In this document: piece by piece, positions 1-9,881 of the stretch
Position numbering within the stretch: the first letter of the stretch is position 1
How the letters are laid out: every line of letters begins with the position of its first letter
Assembly: GCA_037576195.1 (NCBI GenBank)
Contig: CM075102.1
Coordinates: 44,388,745 to 44,452,744 of the forward strand
Length of the DNA stretch: 64,000 nucleotides
Reading direction: 5' to 3'
Origin: Phytoseiulus persimilis
Taxonomy: Eukaryota; Arthropoda; Arachnida; Mesostigmata; Phytoseiidae
The notes under the pieces: generated by a model
Told to the model about the DNA's origin: nothing
The model's input: the letters and a program-made list of their open reading frames with translations, nothing else
Database searches by the model: none
Made by a program: the position numbers and the translations under genes

Positions 1-2126
1 ACACCAGGTGCCGACATGAAGATGGAAGGCATAGATAGTCAGTCTGTCGGTCGATCCGACCCTCGCTCGCTCGCGCGGGGAAATTAGGCCCCATTGGCGT
101 TAAGAACAAAGGTGATTGATTCTGTTGTCGCGGCATGGGGCTGGTCGCATTCCATACTATACTGATGACTGAAATCAAGCGGCAAACAACGGAGCCGACG
201 ACGGCGGCGGCGGTGGCGGCGACGAACAAGTGTCAGGTCAAAGCAGGCTCAGCTGAACAATCAGCCCTCATTGTTCCTAGCCTGGAGTTGTTTTTTTTTC
301 TTCTCATCTCAAAAGGAAACTCTTGTTCGCCCGAGCGCAGTTACGCACGTTTTTCCCGAGCACATCGGTCGCATTGTGTGACGTTGTTGTAGCCACGCCT
401 CGGGCATTCCTTCATAATCCACTCGAGCCGAAGTGTGTGGATGATTATCCCGACTGGGAATTTCAAATATTTGCGTGGTGCCTGGACCGACCCACCGCTC
501 ACTCACTCACCACTGACTGACTGAACGGTCGAACGACGTAAATTACGTAGGCAGGTGCGACCAGCCATTCACGTAGCCATCGCGGGGGTGAGCACGCCAG
601 CAAACAGGCGTCCTGTCTTCTGAGCCAGTGAATCAATCGGATAGCGATTCCACCTCGAGCCTGGATGCAGGGTGATCCCGAAGTGATCCCGAGAAACTCC
701 CCCTGAACCGACGAAGCCAATGCTGCGGATTCCGTTGAAATTCGCGGAGCCCGCATCGTGAGACGGAGGATCCTGAGTCTCGAGCTGCGTGCTCTCGTGA
801 CTCCAACGACGCTTCGGCCCAGTCCGACGCCGGGGTAAGGAAGGCGCTGGAGACGCCTTTCACGAGCTGCAATCGAAAAGCTGGTCGCGAGAGGCTGAAA
901 CTCGGAAGATGCAAGATCCCGGCTACGCGCCAGCTTAACGTCTATACGGGAAGAAGCCGCAGCCTTGAAGTCCTCGTTTTTTCCGCTGCGGTTGTTCATC
1001 AACCACTTGGCCTGCCGGCCGGCCAACCGACCGGGCGAGCGGTGGATCGATCGGCCAGCTCGCCGATCAGTCAGACAGGTAGTTGAAGCGCTTGCCAGCC
1101 CTCATAGAGAGCTCGTTGAGAGACGTCGCGTATTTTATGAGGAATGCGAACCCTTTAGTGGAATGCGGCAACTGCCCCACCCAGTTCAGCTTCTCTACTT
1201 CAGAAAGGAAAATACGAGAGAAAACAGTCGCACGCGCGCGTTCACTCACGCACGCACGAGCCGATCACACCAAATGACTCACGAGGGGCGTACCTACTAC
1301 GAGCTCCAGCCGTAGGTCGTCAACCGCCGTCGTGAATGTCCGTCGCCAATCATCGTCTGGATCCAATGAAATGGACGCACGTGATCGCCGCGGTCTTCCG
1401 TCTCTCGCGGTGTTCTTCGGTGATGACATCGAGAAGCTTCCCTCGGGGGACTCCTGCGGGAACGAGCGGAACTCTTGGGAGCCGGGAATACGAGATCTCA
1501 ACGAGCCGCTCATTGTTTTAGCGGGCAGTTGGCAGTTTTGGGGAGACTTCATAGTAAGAAAATCAACCTGAAAACCCAGCACAAGAGTCAACCGTCCGCT
1601 CGAGTCTCCGATGTCGGTTTATTGACTGTGGTGACCCGCATCGGTACAGAGGTGAGTATAATTGGTATTGGGAACTAATCGTGAGAGCGGCATAACTTCT
1701 TAGGTATTGTTTTGAGTCGGCTCCACAGTTTTTCAAAAACGCTGTGGGAGCTTTGATCGGCGCGGGATTGGCCGGTCTTAGACAACGCCGGCGGAAAGGA
1801 CCCAATGCGCAAGAATGGGGAGCACCGCTTTTGATCAGAAGCTTTCACCACTGCGAGGCGCCGGCCTGCATTCAAAGGGCTCTCAGTCCGCTGATATTGA
1901 AAGTCATCGGGCGAGATGGCTCATTGGAATCCTTCGACTTCTGCCCGTCGGAGCCAGCAGCCCCGAGCGTGCAGCCTCTTAGGATCAAGCGAACGCGAAG
2001 ATTCAGGTAGACTCACGAGCAGACCGAGCCGCGGAGCGACAGACCAACAACCTCTCCACAGAAGATTCTTCTCTCCTGAGCGACAAAGAGCGCCGAGCCT
2101 GGAGGCGGGCCTTCCGCGGTCTTCCG
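1..2126. other. Upstream region without a firm gene
   Basis: No convincing coding exon was found here. Open frames overlap on both strands with no family signature. A strong donor-like site (ACAGAG/GTGAGT) lies at about 1651 on the plus strand. A plus frame at 1744-2010 has a Gly/Ala-rich hydrophobic start followed by a basic stretch, but I could not connect it to other exons. Part of the stretch may be 5' sequence of an unseen gene. Confidence 0.4.
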
Positions 2127-2135
2127 TATAAATAA
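2127..2135 (+). promoter_or_regulatory. TATA box of the NPC2 gene
   Basis: TATAAATAA lies about 200 bp upstream of the first coding ATG (2337). It would place transcription start near 2157, giving a 5' leader of roughly 180 nt. Confidence 0.55.
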
Positions 2136-2336
2136 GCCCCTGGGTGAAGTGAGCTCCAGTTCATTTTTCCCACACTTAAGCAAACTTGAGATCGTTGTCA
2201 CTTCGCTCGAGAAACTTCCTGTCTTGTGAAAGTCGTCCCGGACCCGGCTCACCTGACCCTACGGATCAGCCCAAAAGTGCCGAAGACGCAACTGAGTGCC
2301 CTGCAGACAGAAGGACTCGACTACCTGACATCGAAA

Positions 2337-5311
2337 ATGATCGCGAGAAGTTCCCGAGTTCCTGCCATATTGGCCGCGGGTTTCGTCATGTGTACCATGT
2401 CGGGAGGAGCCGCTGCTAAGCGAGTTCAGTACCAGGAGTGCGGTAAGTTAGCAGTTCCTTAGAGTCAGAGTCCTGAATCGATATAGGTCGCTAGAAGAAG
2501 TATCTGGTATCGTCCGCGACAAGAGATGGGAAAGAACGAGCCTTCTATTTATTTGAGCTACTCCATTTGTTCCTACGCGACTTCTCTCCTCATGGGGAGT
2601 GTGTCAATAAATAAGTGGTTCCTTGCCGATGCCCTCGCTCAAAGGTGGAAGTCGATTCGTTTGTGGGCTAGGGGAATCGCTTGGTTCGATGCCACAATTG
2701 AGTGGTAAGGAGTCTGGATTGTCTTCGTGAAGCCCGGATTGTTGATGGTGAACACGGGGGAGCTATCGGCCGCAACGCTCACAATCGGAGCTCCGCGATA
2801 CGAAATGGTCTTCTGAAGCCCGGGGATGGCGTACGCAACGGGGGCAGCCGGACCATAAGAGATCGTTCTGGCGATCAGCGGGTCGTGGTAGGCAATCCTC
2901 GCGGGGTACTCAATCGTTTTGTGAAACACAGGAGCGCTGTAGGCGAATGTCGCCGTAGGAGCGGCGTAGGCGATGGCGGGCATCTGGGAGACAGTCTGAG
3001 TTGCGAAGGTGCCTGAGGAGGACGGCGAGGCGATCGTTTTTATGAAGCCCGGAGCTGAAACCGTGTTGACTTTGGAGATTGGAGCGTGAAAGCTTCGGTA
3101 GTTTCCGTAAGCATCGCTGACTCCGAAGTTTGTTGTGAGGACTCCTCCCAGAGCGCAGGAAGCAACAGCAACCACGTATAGGATCACCTGCAAAGAGAGC
3201 GAAGTCAGGATCTCGTGCGTTGAGCGGATCGACGTTTGGGGATCCGGATAATGTCCTCTCTCCGGGAAGGATCCTCTCTTGCCGAGAAAGGCACTCAGAA
3301 ACTTCCCCATGCAGCAATGACTCACCAGAGCATTCATGTTGAGAAATGGACCGTATTGAACTGATGCTTGTTCGGGAACTTTATTCCCGTTTTATACGGG
3401 AGTAAAGAGGGCTCACATTTCCATGGAAGAAGTGGGGAAAGCAGTCTTCAGACAAGCTCGCTTCCACAACGAGAGCGAGGGTAACCGTGTGGTCGGCACG
3501 TGTCCTTCACGTGTATCGTTGCACAGAATTGATTCGAGCTCAATGACCTCGTTGAACAGATAAGCTATTCACACACCGTGACTGGCAGGCAAACGGTACA
3601 GTCGTACGAGTCGCGTACGCGAATGCTCCGTGTAGTCAAAGAGGATTCAAGTGAGTCATCATCAATCTTCAAGCGCGATGAAGGCGATTTTGTAACGGTT
3701 TATACCACTAGCAAAGGCTGCGTTGTTGCTGTCGTCACTAGAGTTCTCTTGGACTGATGGCCAGGATGATTCCTATCCCGTCCCAGGCGACGGTGGAAAT
3801 CTCGCAGCCTAACGGCACTAACTGGAAAAATGATATCCAGAATTTGGTTCGCTACGCCGTCCGTCTTCTTCTTCGGTGCTGTTGCTGCCGTTTCCCTCCT
3901 TATTTGACGAGAGCAGACGCTGCGACAACAGCGGAACCCACACGGTGGTGCTGAACGAGGGCCGCAACTTATTGTTCATGTAGTTGCATAATAACAAGAA
4001 AAGGTCTTGTATCTTTGTTATGGTTTCCACTTCGTTCCATTTACAACTGGTCGCCCGCCGACCCCTGGCGCTAGACGAGTGTGGCCCCGCTCGGTAAACT
4101 TTCCCCCTTGTGTCTTGATTGCCGTACCCCAAGAACTTCGTCCAGCCATTCAGTTGGTACCTGACACTGATGAAGTCCAAAGTGTGATTCCATCTGCAAG
4201 CCATGTGACCTTTGCCCACTCTCATCACATTAAAGCCATGATCGACGAGAAGTCCGCTAGTCCGCCCGTGGAAATATTCATCGGGTTCTGTACGGTTTCC
4301 GCTCTTTCGCCCCCGAGTTCAGCCTGCGAATCAGTCGTTCAATCACGTCATCTCAACTCGCTCCGGATTTAAACTTCCCTGGTCACTGGAGTAGCTTGGA
4401 AAGTACGGTAGACATAGCTCACCTCGACCGTCTTCTGCCAAAGCAGATGACCTCGTTCCCGAATGACTGTAGTTGATCTCAATCCATCGGCCTGATGGAT
4501 TTCCACAGAAAACTATCTGAAACGTCCTACGGGAAGACCCGTCCCGGATCGGTTCTCGATCCGATAGGAGGGTTATGGAAACCCCCGCATTCAGAATCGC
4601 GATTTCCGCGAATATTGGGCCGTTTCGCGAGTGATTTTCTCCTCATCTAATCGATGCTCTTCCTTGCAGGCCCAGAAAGAAATGTCATAGCTGTCAATGT
4701 ATCCGAATGCATAGTTCAACCTTGCCGCCTCGTGACCAATACGAACGTGACGTTCTCCCTCATAGCAAACGCAAGTGAGTCTCTCTTCGACTTCGGGCGT
4801 TGCGATCCCCGAGCGAGCTTTGTGACCTCACGTTATTTGATTTGAATCTGAATCATGTGACTTCGGTTCTCGATGTGGCTTAACGGGAGATTATTCCATT
4901 TCAGCCAAAGAATCATCGACGGTCAGCCACGAGATACGGAGTTATATCAATGGACGCGCTTTCGGTCTGCCGCAACCCTCAGTCAACGCTTGCGGTGACG
5001 GTCTGGTGTCTCCAGAATGCCCAATCCGACCGGGTCAATTGTATCGCTTCGTACAAACAGTCATCATCAAAGACCGCCTTCCTACAGTACGTACACACTC
5101 GATGGACAATCTGAATTTTTCTGTGCCGAGTATTGCCACAGTCACCGAGAGCTCTGTATACTGCCGCCTCAAACGACTTCTGCATGGAAACTAAGAGCAT
5201 GAATCCTTACAGGTCCCAACGACACTACAGTTTTTGGTTAAGGGCGATGATGGCATCGTACTCGCCTGTGTCCGGATACACGCGCTGATCAGTGATCCTT
5301 TTGAGTTCTAA
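2337..5311 (+). CDS. NPC2/ML-domain secreted lipid-binding protein
   Basis: Secreted carrier of the MD-2-related lipid-recognition (NPC2) family; in arthropods these bind sterols, lipids or semiochemicals. Four exons: 2337-2442, 4670-4774, 4905-5086 and 5213-5311, joined in phases 1, 1 and 0 to give 163 residues. Residues 1 to about 25 form a signal peptide ending SGGAAA. The mature part has exactly six cysteines in ML spacing: QYQEC, NVSECIVQPC, NACGDGLVSPEC and LACV, with PIRPGQLY and the final beta strand as in NPC2. The start is the ATG at 2337 because the signal peptide begins there. AATAAA lies at 5413-5418. Intron 1 is 2227 bp, against 126-130 bp for the others, and holds a complete gene on the opposite strand. 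The family assignment is firm; the ligand is unknown. Mites and ticks carry several NPC2-like genes proposed as chemosensory carriers (known); that role here is inference. Confidence 0.88.
2639..3337 (-). CDS. Cuticle-like secreted protein with KTI repeats, nested in NPC2 intron
   Basis: Two exons, 3326-3337 (ATG AAT GCT CTG, then GTGAGT) and 2639-3187, phase 0, giving 186 residues. The exon join makes a signal peptide (MNALVILYVVAVASCALGG). The rest is low in complexity, rich in Ala, Pro, Tyr, Ile and Ser, with a motif ending in KTI repeated at least four times (PGFIKTI, HKTIEYP, LQKTISY, GFTKTIQ) and AAP/YSAP segments typical of non-RR arthropod cuticle proteins. There is no cysteine after the signal region and no chitin-binding RR domain. 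TTTATA at 3391-3396 reads as TATAAA on this strand, 54 bp upstream of the ATG; the polyadenylation signal is at 2548-2553. The whole unit lies antisense inside NPC2 intron 1. The exact cuticle protein class is uncertain. Confidence 0.8.
   Translation of the reverse strand: MNALVSHCCMGKFLSAFLGKRGSFPERGHYPDPQTSIRSTHEILTSLSLQVILYVVAVASCALGGVLTTNFGVSDAYGNYRSFHAPISKVNTVSAPGFIKTIASPSSSGTFATQTVSQMPAIAYAAPTATFAYSAPVFHKTIEYPARIAYHDPLIARTISYGPAAPVAYAIPGLQKTISYRGAPIVSVAADSSPVFTINNPGFTKTIQTPYHSIVASNQAIPLAHKRIDFHL
3391..3396 (-). promoter_or_regulatory. TATA box of the nested cuticle-like gene
   Basis: TATAAA on the minus strand, about 54 bp before the ATG at 3337. The spacing predicts a 5' leader of 25-30 nt. 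Confidence 0.6.
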
Positions 5312-5419
5312 CAACGGCTCTCCATGGCCATTTTTGTTCCCTTCTACCGGTTATCCGCTACTTGTACATATTTAAATAGGAATACACTTAACTGTAAATA
5401 GGAATGACGCAGAATAAAT

Positions 5420-8400
5420 AGATTTGATTGAAGTTGTTTGAGCCTGAAATCAGGACTCTTCATCTTCAGCTTTCGGGTTCAACCCCGAGCATGAAAGGCG
5501 CGGGTTCTATTCAGGTGAAGAAGGTATGACACGCCGGGTGCGGCAACGGTTATGAAAACTCATCTGACCGAACTTTGGTGCCCACGACAACATTTTCGGG
5601 CGGCCTTCCTCACTAGAAATTATATCTCAGAAATGGAATGGAAAACTGTGGCGTCAGTAATGGCTTCAAGGGTTCATTCCCACGAGGTCCGATGTCATGG
5701 TCATCGTGAGGTGGGAAGCTTGAGCAACATAAAGCGAGCCAACTTTACTCATGGCCTGAACCTCATCTCTTCAGTTGACACCAAATACTATATTTGTGGA
5801 GAAACGGGGATCGCTCGTATTGAAGAGGACATATACTGGATTTCTGAAATATGTAATATTCAAATCCGAGCAGAGCCGGATGGGGATCAGGTCGATTCCT
5901 TCTCACTTTCCTCAGCTCCGCAGCCATTCTGAACCGTCTGAATCATGAGAGTCATTGTTTCCCAGCGAATGGAGAACTGCGAGGACTCCCTTCGCTGCAT
6001 CGGTTTCACGGTTGTTCACTCCGTTTCGTGATGTTTGTGTAGCCGTTATCGTTATGGATGAACCATTCAAACCGATGCGAGGATCCTGTCCATCAAACAA
6101 CAAACATCTGTAAACGCCAAACAGCCCCCCTGCCGATGGCCCCCGTGTACAGCATATCCATCGACGCTCCAGGATCATTCTAGCTTCTGAATTCGTTCGC
6201 CATGCGCAGTTCTGTTTTTGCTCACCGAGCCGTAGCCGAGAAACTCAGGATCGAACAGGGAACGTGAAAACGAAGAGTCCTTGATAAAAATCTATGTATA
6301 GCTCCTCTATAATGATCGAACACCGGACAGGTTCCTCTCGTGGATTGATTGGGATCAGAACCATTGGGAACTATTCTCCCTGAGATGAATTGAGAATGGT
6401 GGCAGACGACCTTAGTCTTCTTCGTTTCCCCTCTAGACGGGGCATGTCAAGCTCAATACGACGATGTAATAACATCAGAAGAAGACAATGGCATCCTTAT
6501 CGGGATTCGCACGCTTCTTGACTAAGTGATGCAGAAGCATCTGCAATTGTGATTGCTTCCAAGGTATTCCAGCTTTGCTGCGAGTGACAATGGTGCTTCC
6601 GAGCCAGCTGGCTGCCCAGCAGGTGGACGCCGGAGCCAACAATTAAAAGCAACGAGTCCAAGGGTTCGTTTCACCAGTGGCGGCGGCTGCACGACACCGC
6701 ATCAACAAACAACGATCATTCAAATTCCGAATCGGTTCAGAAAGAAGAAAGCCTTCAACGCGACTGTTTCCGGCTCAGTGGCACTTATGGTCCTCGGGGA
6801 AGAGTGACTCCCTGAAAATATTACAGTATTGTTTTAAAAACAAGCTTCATGTTATTACTTGCGCTGTACACAACGCGCGATCATCAACAATGGGAATGAT
6901 AACAATGTAACAAAAGTCTCCCCCTTTTCTGCTCCCCGACGATGTTCCGGAACTCATTCTGTCGCATAACTTCTGGCCATGCCAGGCGCGGGCTGAGATT
7001 GATTCTCGGAACTCCCGCTCCGCAAGTTTTCAAGACTGAACAGTTCGGTTGCCTTGCTCCCGCGGTAACAGAGACGCGCATGACAAATGTCGGAGAATCG
7101 CGCGAAACACACCCGAATCCAAATCTGCCAAGTGCTCAAAGCTAGGTGGCTGACATTGAGCTAAGAGAGACAGTGAGATCAATTCGTCGGACACTGATCT
7201 GATCCTTTCGCGTGAAAATTACCGATATACCTGTTATAAACGGGAACACCCATCTCGATCCCCGGAGATACGGAATTACATCGCATGCATCGCAAGGAAT
7301 TTGGAACTCAACGCGAGGCTCAATCGGCGAATGCGATAGGAGGATCTGAGGGAAGAATGATTTGCTCTGTACCCTACCAACCTCTCGGCAGGCATTCTGA
7401 GCCTTTTGATGGGGGCGACCTGCAGATCGTTGCGCTCCTGAGTGTCACGCTTTGGCCCCACAGTGAGACGCCCGAACACAATGGTTCTTTCTTGATTCCG
7501 CGAGTATGGAAGACACTGTAAGGACGCATTGAGACAGGGACTCCGGAAGCGAATTTTTGTGGAAGACACTGAGAACCGACACAGTCAAACGCTGACCGAA
7601 ACTTCTGATCGGTAACAGCGCCGTTGTCGGTACATTTCGTGTAACTGGAAGATTGGAGATTTCATCACATACTCTTCCACCAGGAATGTAGAAGACCCAC
7701 TGACATATTGACTCGTCAGAAGAGGTGCTTAGCTCCTGAGCATGGCCGATTCATTCGAGCATTGGAATTGTAGTTCTCCGAGAATCGAGGAGGGCGCGGA
7801 CAGGCGTCCGAGTTTTCAGGGTCGCCGCCAATGTTTCAAAACTTTGAAAACATGCTAATTAGGCTTACAAGTGTCACTAACCGTGAGGAAATACTTCCCT
7901 CGCTCCTGATAAGGAAGAAACGGGATGAAGATGATGCAAATTAAGATACCGCAAACGACGAATTTGTCATGAAGATTTGGCAACTGACGAGCTGAGAGGA
8001 GCGCGTAGCGCGCGGATGGCCGTCGGGCTTGGCCCATTCTTCAGCTCTAAACAAAGAACCAGAGCTTACATAACGTCCAGCTAACGGTCACTCACTCATT
8101 TCACACAAATTCGTAATCCCCAGCCGAGCTCGGTTTCTCTTGTTTTCACGGAGCCGCTTGATGAGCGTTCGCGAATCACTCCTGCGTCTGTCGGCTTGAA
8201 GGATGAATGAATGTGGGCCCGAGCAGCTCAAAGCGATTGATTCTCGGGTTCAGATTACAAAGAGGATTGGGGAGTATTTTTTCGCCTCGTCTAATTGTCA
8301 ACCTCCCACTATGGCCAGTGGAAGACAAAACGGTTATGTCACCAACCGCCATCGGAATCCAACGGACCGAGTTTGCCAGCCGAAGCTCACTGGTTCGCTT

Positions 8401-8683
8401 GCTGACTGAACAAAGGCAAACGATCCGAGTCCTTGGTGGCAATTGAAGAATCGCTACAGCTGTGCCTCCTCTTCGAGCTGGACACAAACGGCCAACATGA
8501 CAGGCTAAATTCCACGTTTGATGTTTGAAACACTGCTCTGCTCGTATGATTGTTGTTGAGCAAGGATTGAGGAGGAATACAGAATAGCAACAGCGGTGAG
8601 CTGTGAAACATTTTTGGGATCGACAATCGAAGACGGCTCGGGGTTTGCGCAAGATTGAAGATGTTCCGTGGCGCAGCGAGTGG
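5420..8683. other. Gene-poor stretch between NPC2 and the phosphatase-like gene
   Basis: No recognisable gene. A plus frame at 5552-5932 (126 codons) and a minus frame at 8176-8739 (187 codons) are the longest, but neither shows a family motif or a plausible promoter, and each overlaps alternative frames. I see no tandem repeat or RNA gene. Confidence 0.4.
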
Positions 8684-8843
8684 TTTATTTGCCCGACACA
8701 GAAGCTGGACATCTGGATCGAAAGAGGCGACATTGCCATCGGACCTTACATCAACTGCGTATACTAGGGCCATTCAATTCTCTAGCAGGTAATCGAATGC
8801 ACTTCCTATTCGGGAGTGCTTGAGATCTTCGCTTTGATCCTCC

Positions 8844-9881
8844 TCAATTCTTCGACATAACGCCTCCATTTTCTCCCAGAGCGTTGACCAGCTGAGATCG
8901 GAGCTCGTCGACGGTGAACTTCTTTAATCGGTCGCTGTGCCTCCTCTGAGTTTGGATATCGTGATAATGTTTGTTGACGATTACACTGCCAGATTTGAAA
9001 ATTTTCATCTCGACGGCCAGCGCTGGTGTCAGATTCGTCGCAGGCGGAAACAGCTTCAAGAACTTATTGATGGCGAAAAGCTCCTCGTAGTCGGTGACGT
9101 GGAACACAATGTTGTACTGGGGATTGTTGAGGTCTTTGAGCCTGCTCTGGAGATCGCGGAGAAACTCACTGGCAAGTTGATACTCGAAGCCTTTGATTAT
9201 CTCCCTCACAATCGCATTGTAGCAATAGAGTATTTCTTTGATTTTCGCCCATCTGGGTAACTTCTCGCCAGCTGACCAGAAAAATTGAAGCAAGTCCATG
9301 ATATTAGAACCTCCTTTCAAATCGTCGACGTAGACTCCATCCTGAGCTTTCCGGTTGAGGTATCGCACAAACGAGGCAGCATTTCGATTTCTGCAGGGCA
9401 CTGTGTAAAGATTGGCCTCATTGTGGGCAGCCATCTGATTTCGAAGGTTGTATCGTTTCATGCGGTCATCGTCGGATAGTTTGAAGTTTGTTGTTGCGGT
9501 CAGCCGAGTGAGGCCGTAGTAGCCAACGTACATTTGTTCGGCCGACAACAGCAAATTCGAAACCTGAGGCGCGTGGAACACCGTTCGAGAACAACGCGTG
9601 CTGTGCTCTTGCGCCAGCGCCTGGGCTATTTTGATGATTTTCTTCGAAGCGTAGTCTCCGATCCGGTGTTGATAGTGCACCGTGTAGAAACGTGACTGCA
9701 GAGCCGGCGTCACTAGAGAGCCGTCTCGCCCTCGAGTGAAATTGTGCGAGAGTGGAAACGGCACGCGAATCGCTGGCGTGAAAAACACCACGCTCAGAGC
9801 AAGGTTCTTCTCCGGCATTTGTTCGATGACCAAATATTCTTTATTGATCAAGTCCGACAGAACCAAAGCAAACCCGATCAT
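8844..9881 (-). CDS. Histidine acid phosphatase-like protein lacking catalytic residues
   Basis: A 345-residue single coding exon starting at ATG 9881; the frame is open further upstream to 10205, but that part has an acceptor-like TTCAG and I read it as non-coding leader. Similarity to prostatic/testicular acid phosphatases is in the order of motifs. LSVVFF followed by TPAIRVP sits where the family has RHGxRxP (near residue 35). VSNLLLSAEQMYVGYYGL matches the VDRTLMSAEANLAGLF region. LYTVP matches the HTVP segment, and FHVTDYEELFAI sits where the C-terminal AHDTT box should be. The nucleophilic His, the first Arg and Gly of RHG, and the His of the HD box are all replaced; the second Arg, the Pro and the Asp remain. 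A hydrophobic N-terminus suggests secretion or a membrane anchor. The minus-strand polyadenylation signal is at 8684-8689. If the assignment is right, it is a pseudoenzyme, perhaps a binding protein. Confidence 0.6.
   Translation of the reverse strand: MIGFALVLSDLINKEYLVIEQMPEKNLALSVVFFTPAIRVPFPLSHNFTRGRDGSLVTPALQSRFYTVHYQHRIGDYASKKIIKIAQALAQEHSTRCSRTVFHAPQVSNLLLSAEQMYVGYYGLTRLTATTNFKLSDDDRMKRYNLRNQMAAHNEANLYTVPCRNRNAASFVRYLNRKAQDGVYVDDLKGGSNIMDLLQFFWSAGEKLPRWAKIKEILYCYNAIVREIIKGFEYQLASEFLRDLQSRLKDLNNPQYNIVFHVTDYEELFAINKFLKLFPPATNLTPALAVEMKIFKSGSVIVNKHYHDIQTQRRHSDRLKKFTVDELRSQLVNALGENGGVMSKN

Noticed and set aside
5470-5520. GGTTCAACCCC segment resembling a tRNA T-arm
   Set aside because: No matching acceptor stem, D-arm or anticodon arm can be folded around it.
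5552-5932. 126-codon plus-strand frame after the NPC2 gene
   Set aside because: No promoter, no recognisable domain and no splice partners; length is within chance for this GC content.
8176-8739. 187-codon minus-strand frame
   Set aside because: Long, but composition is irregular (many Arg, Ser and Cys), no motif, and the phosphatase-like gene's polyadenylation signal lies inside it.
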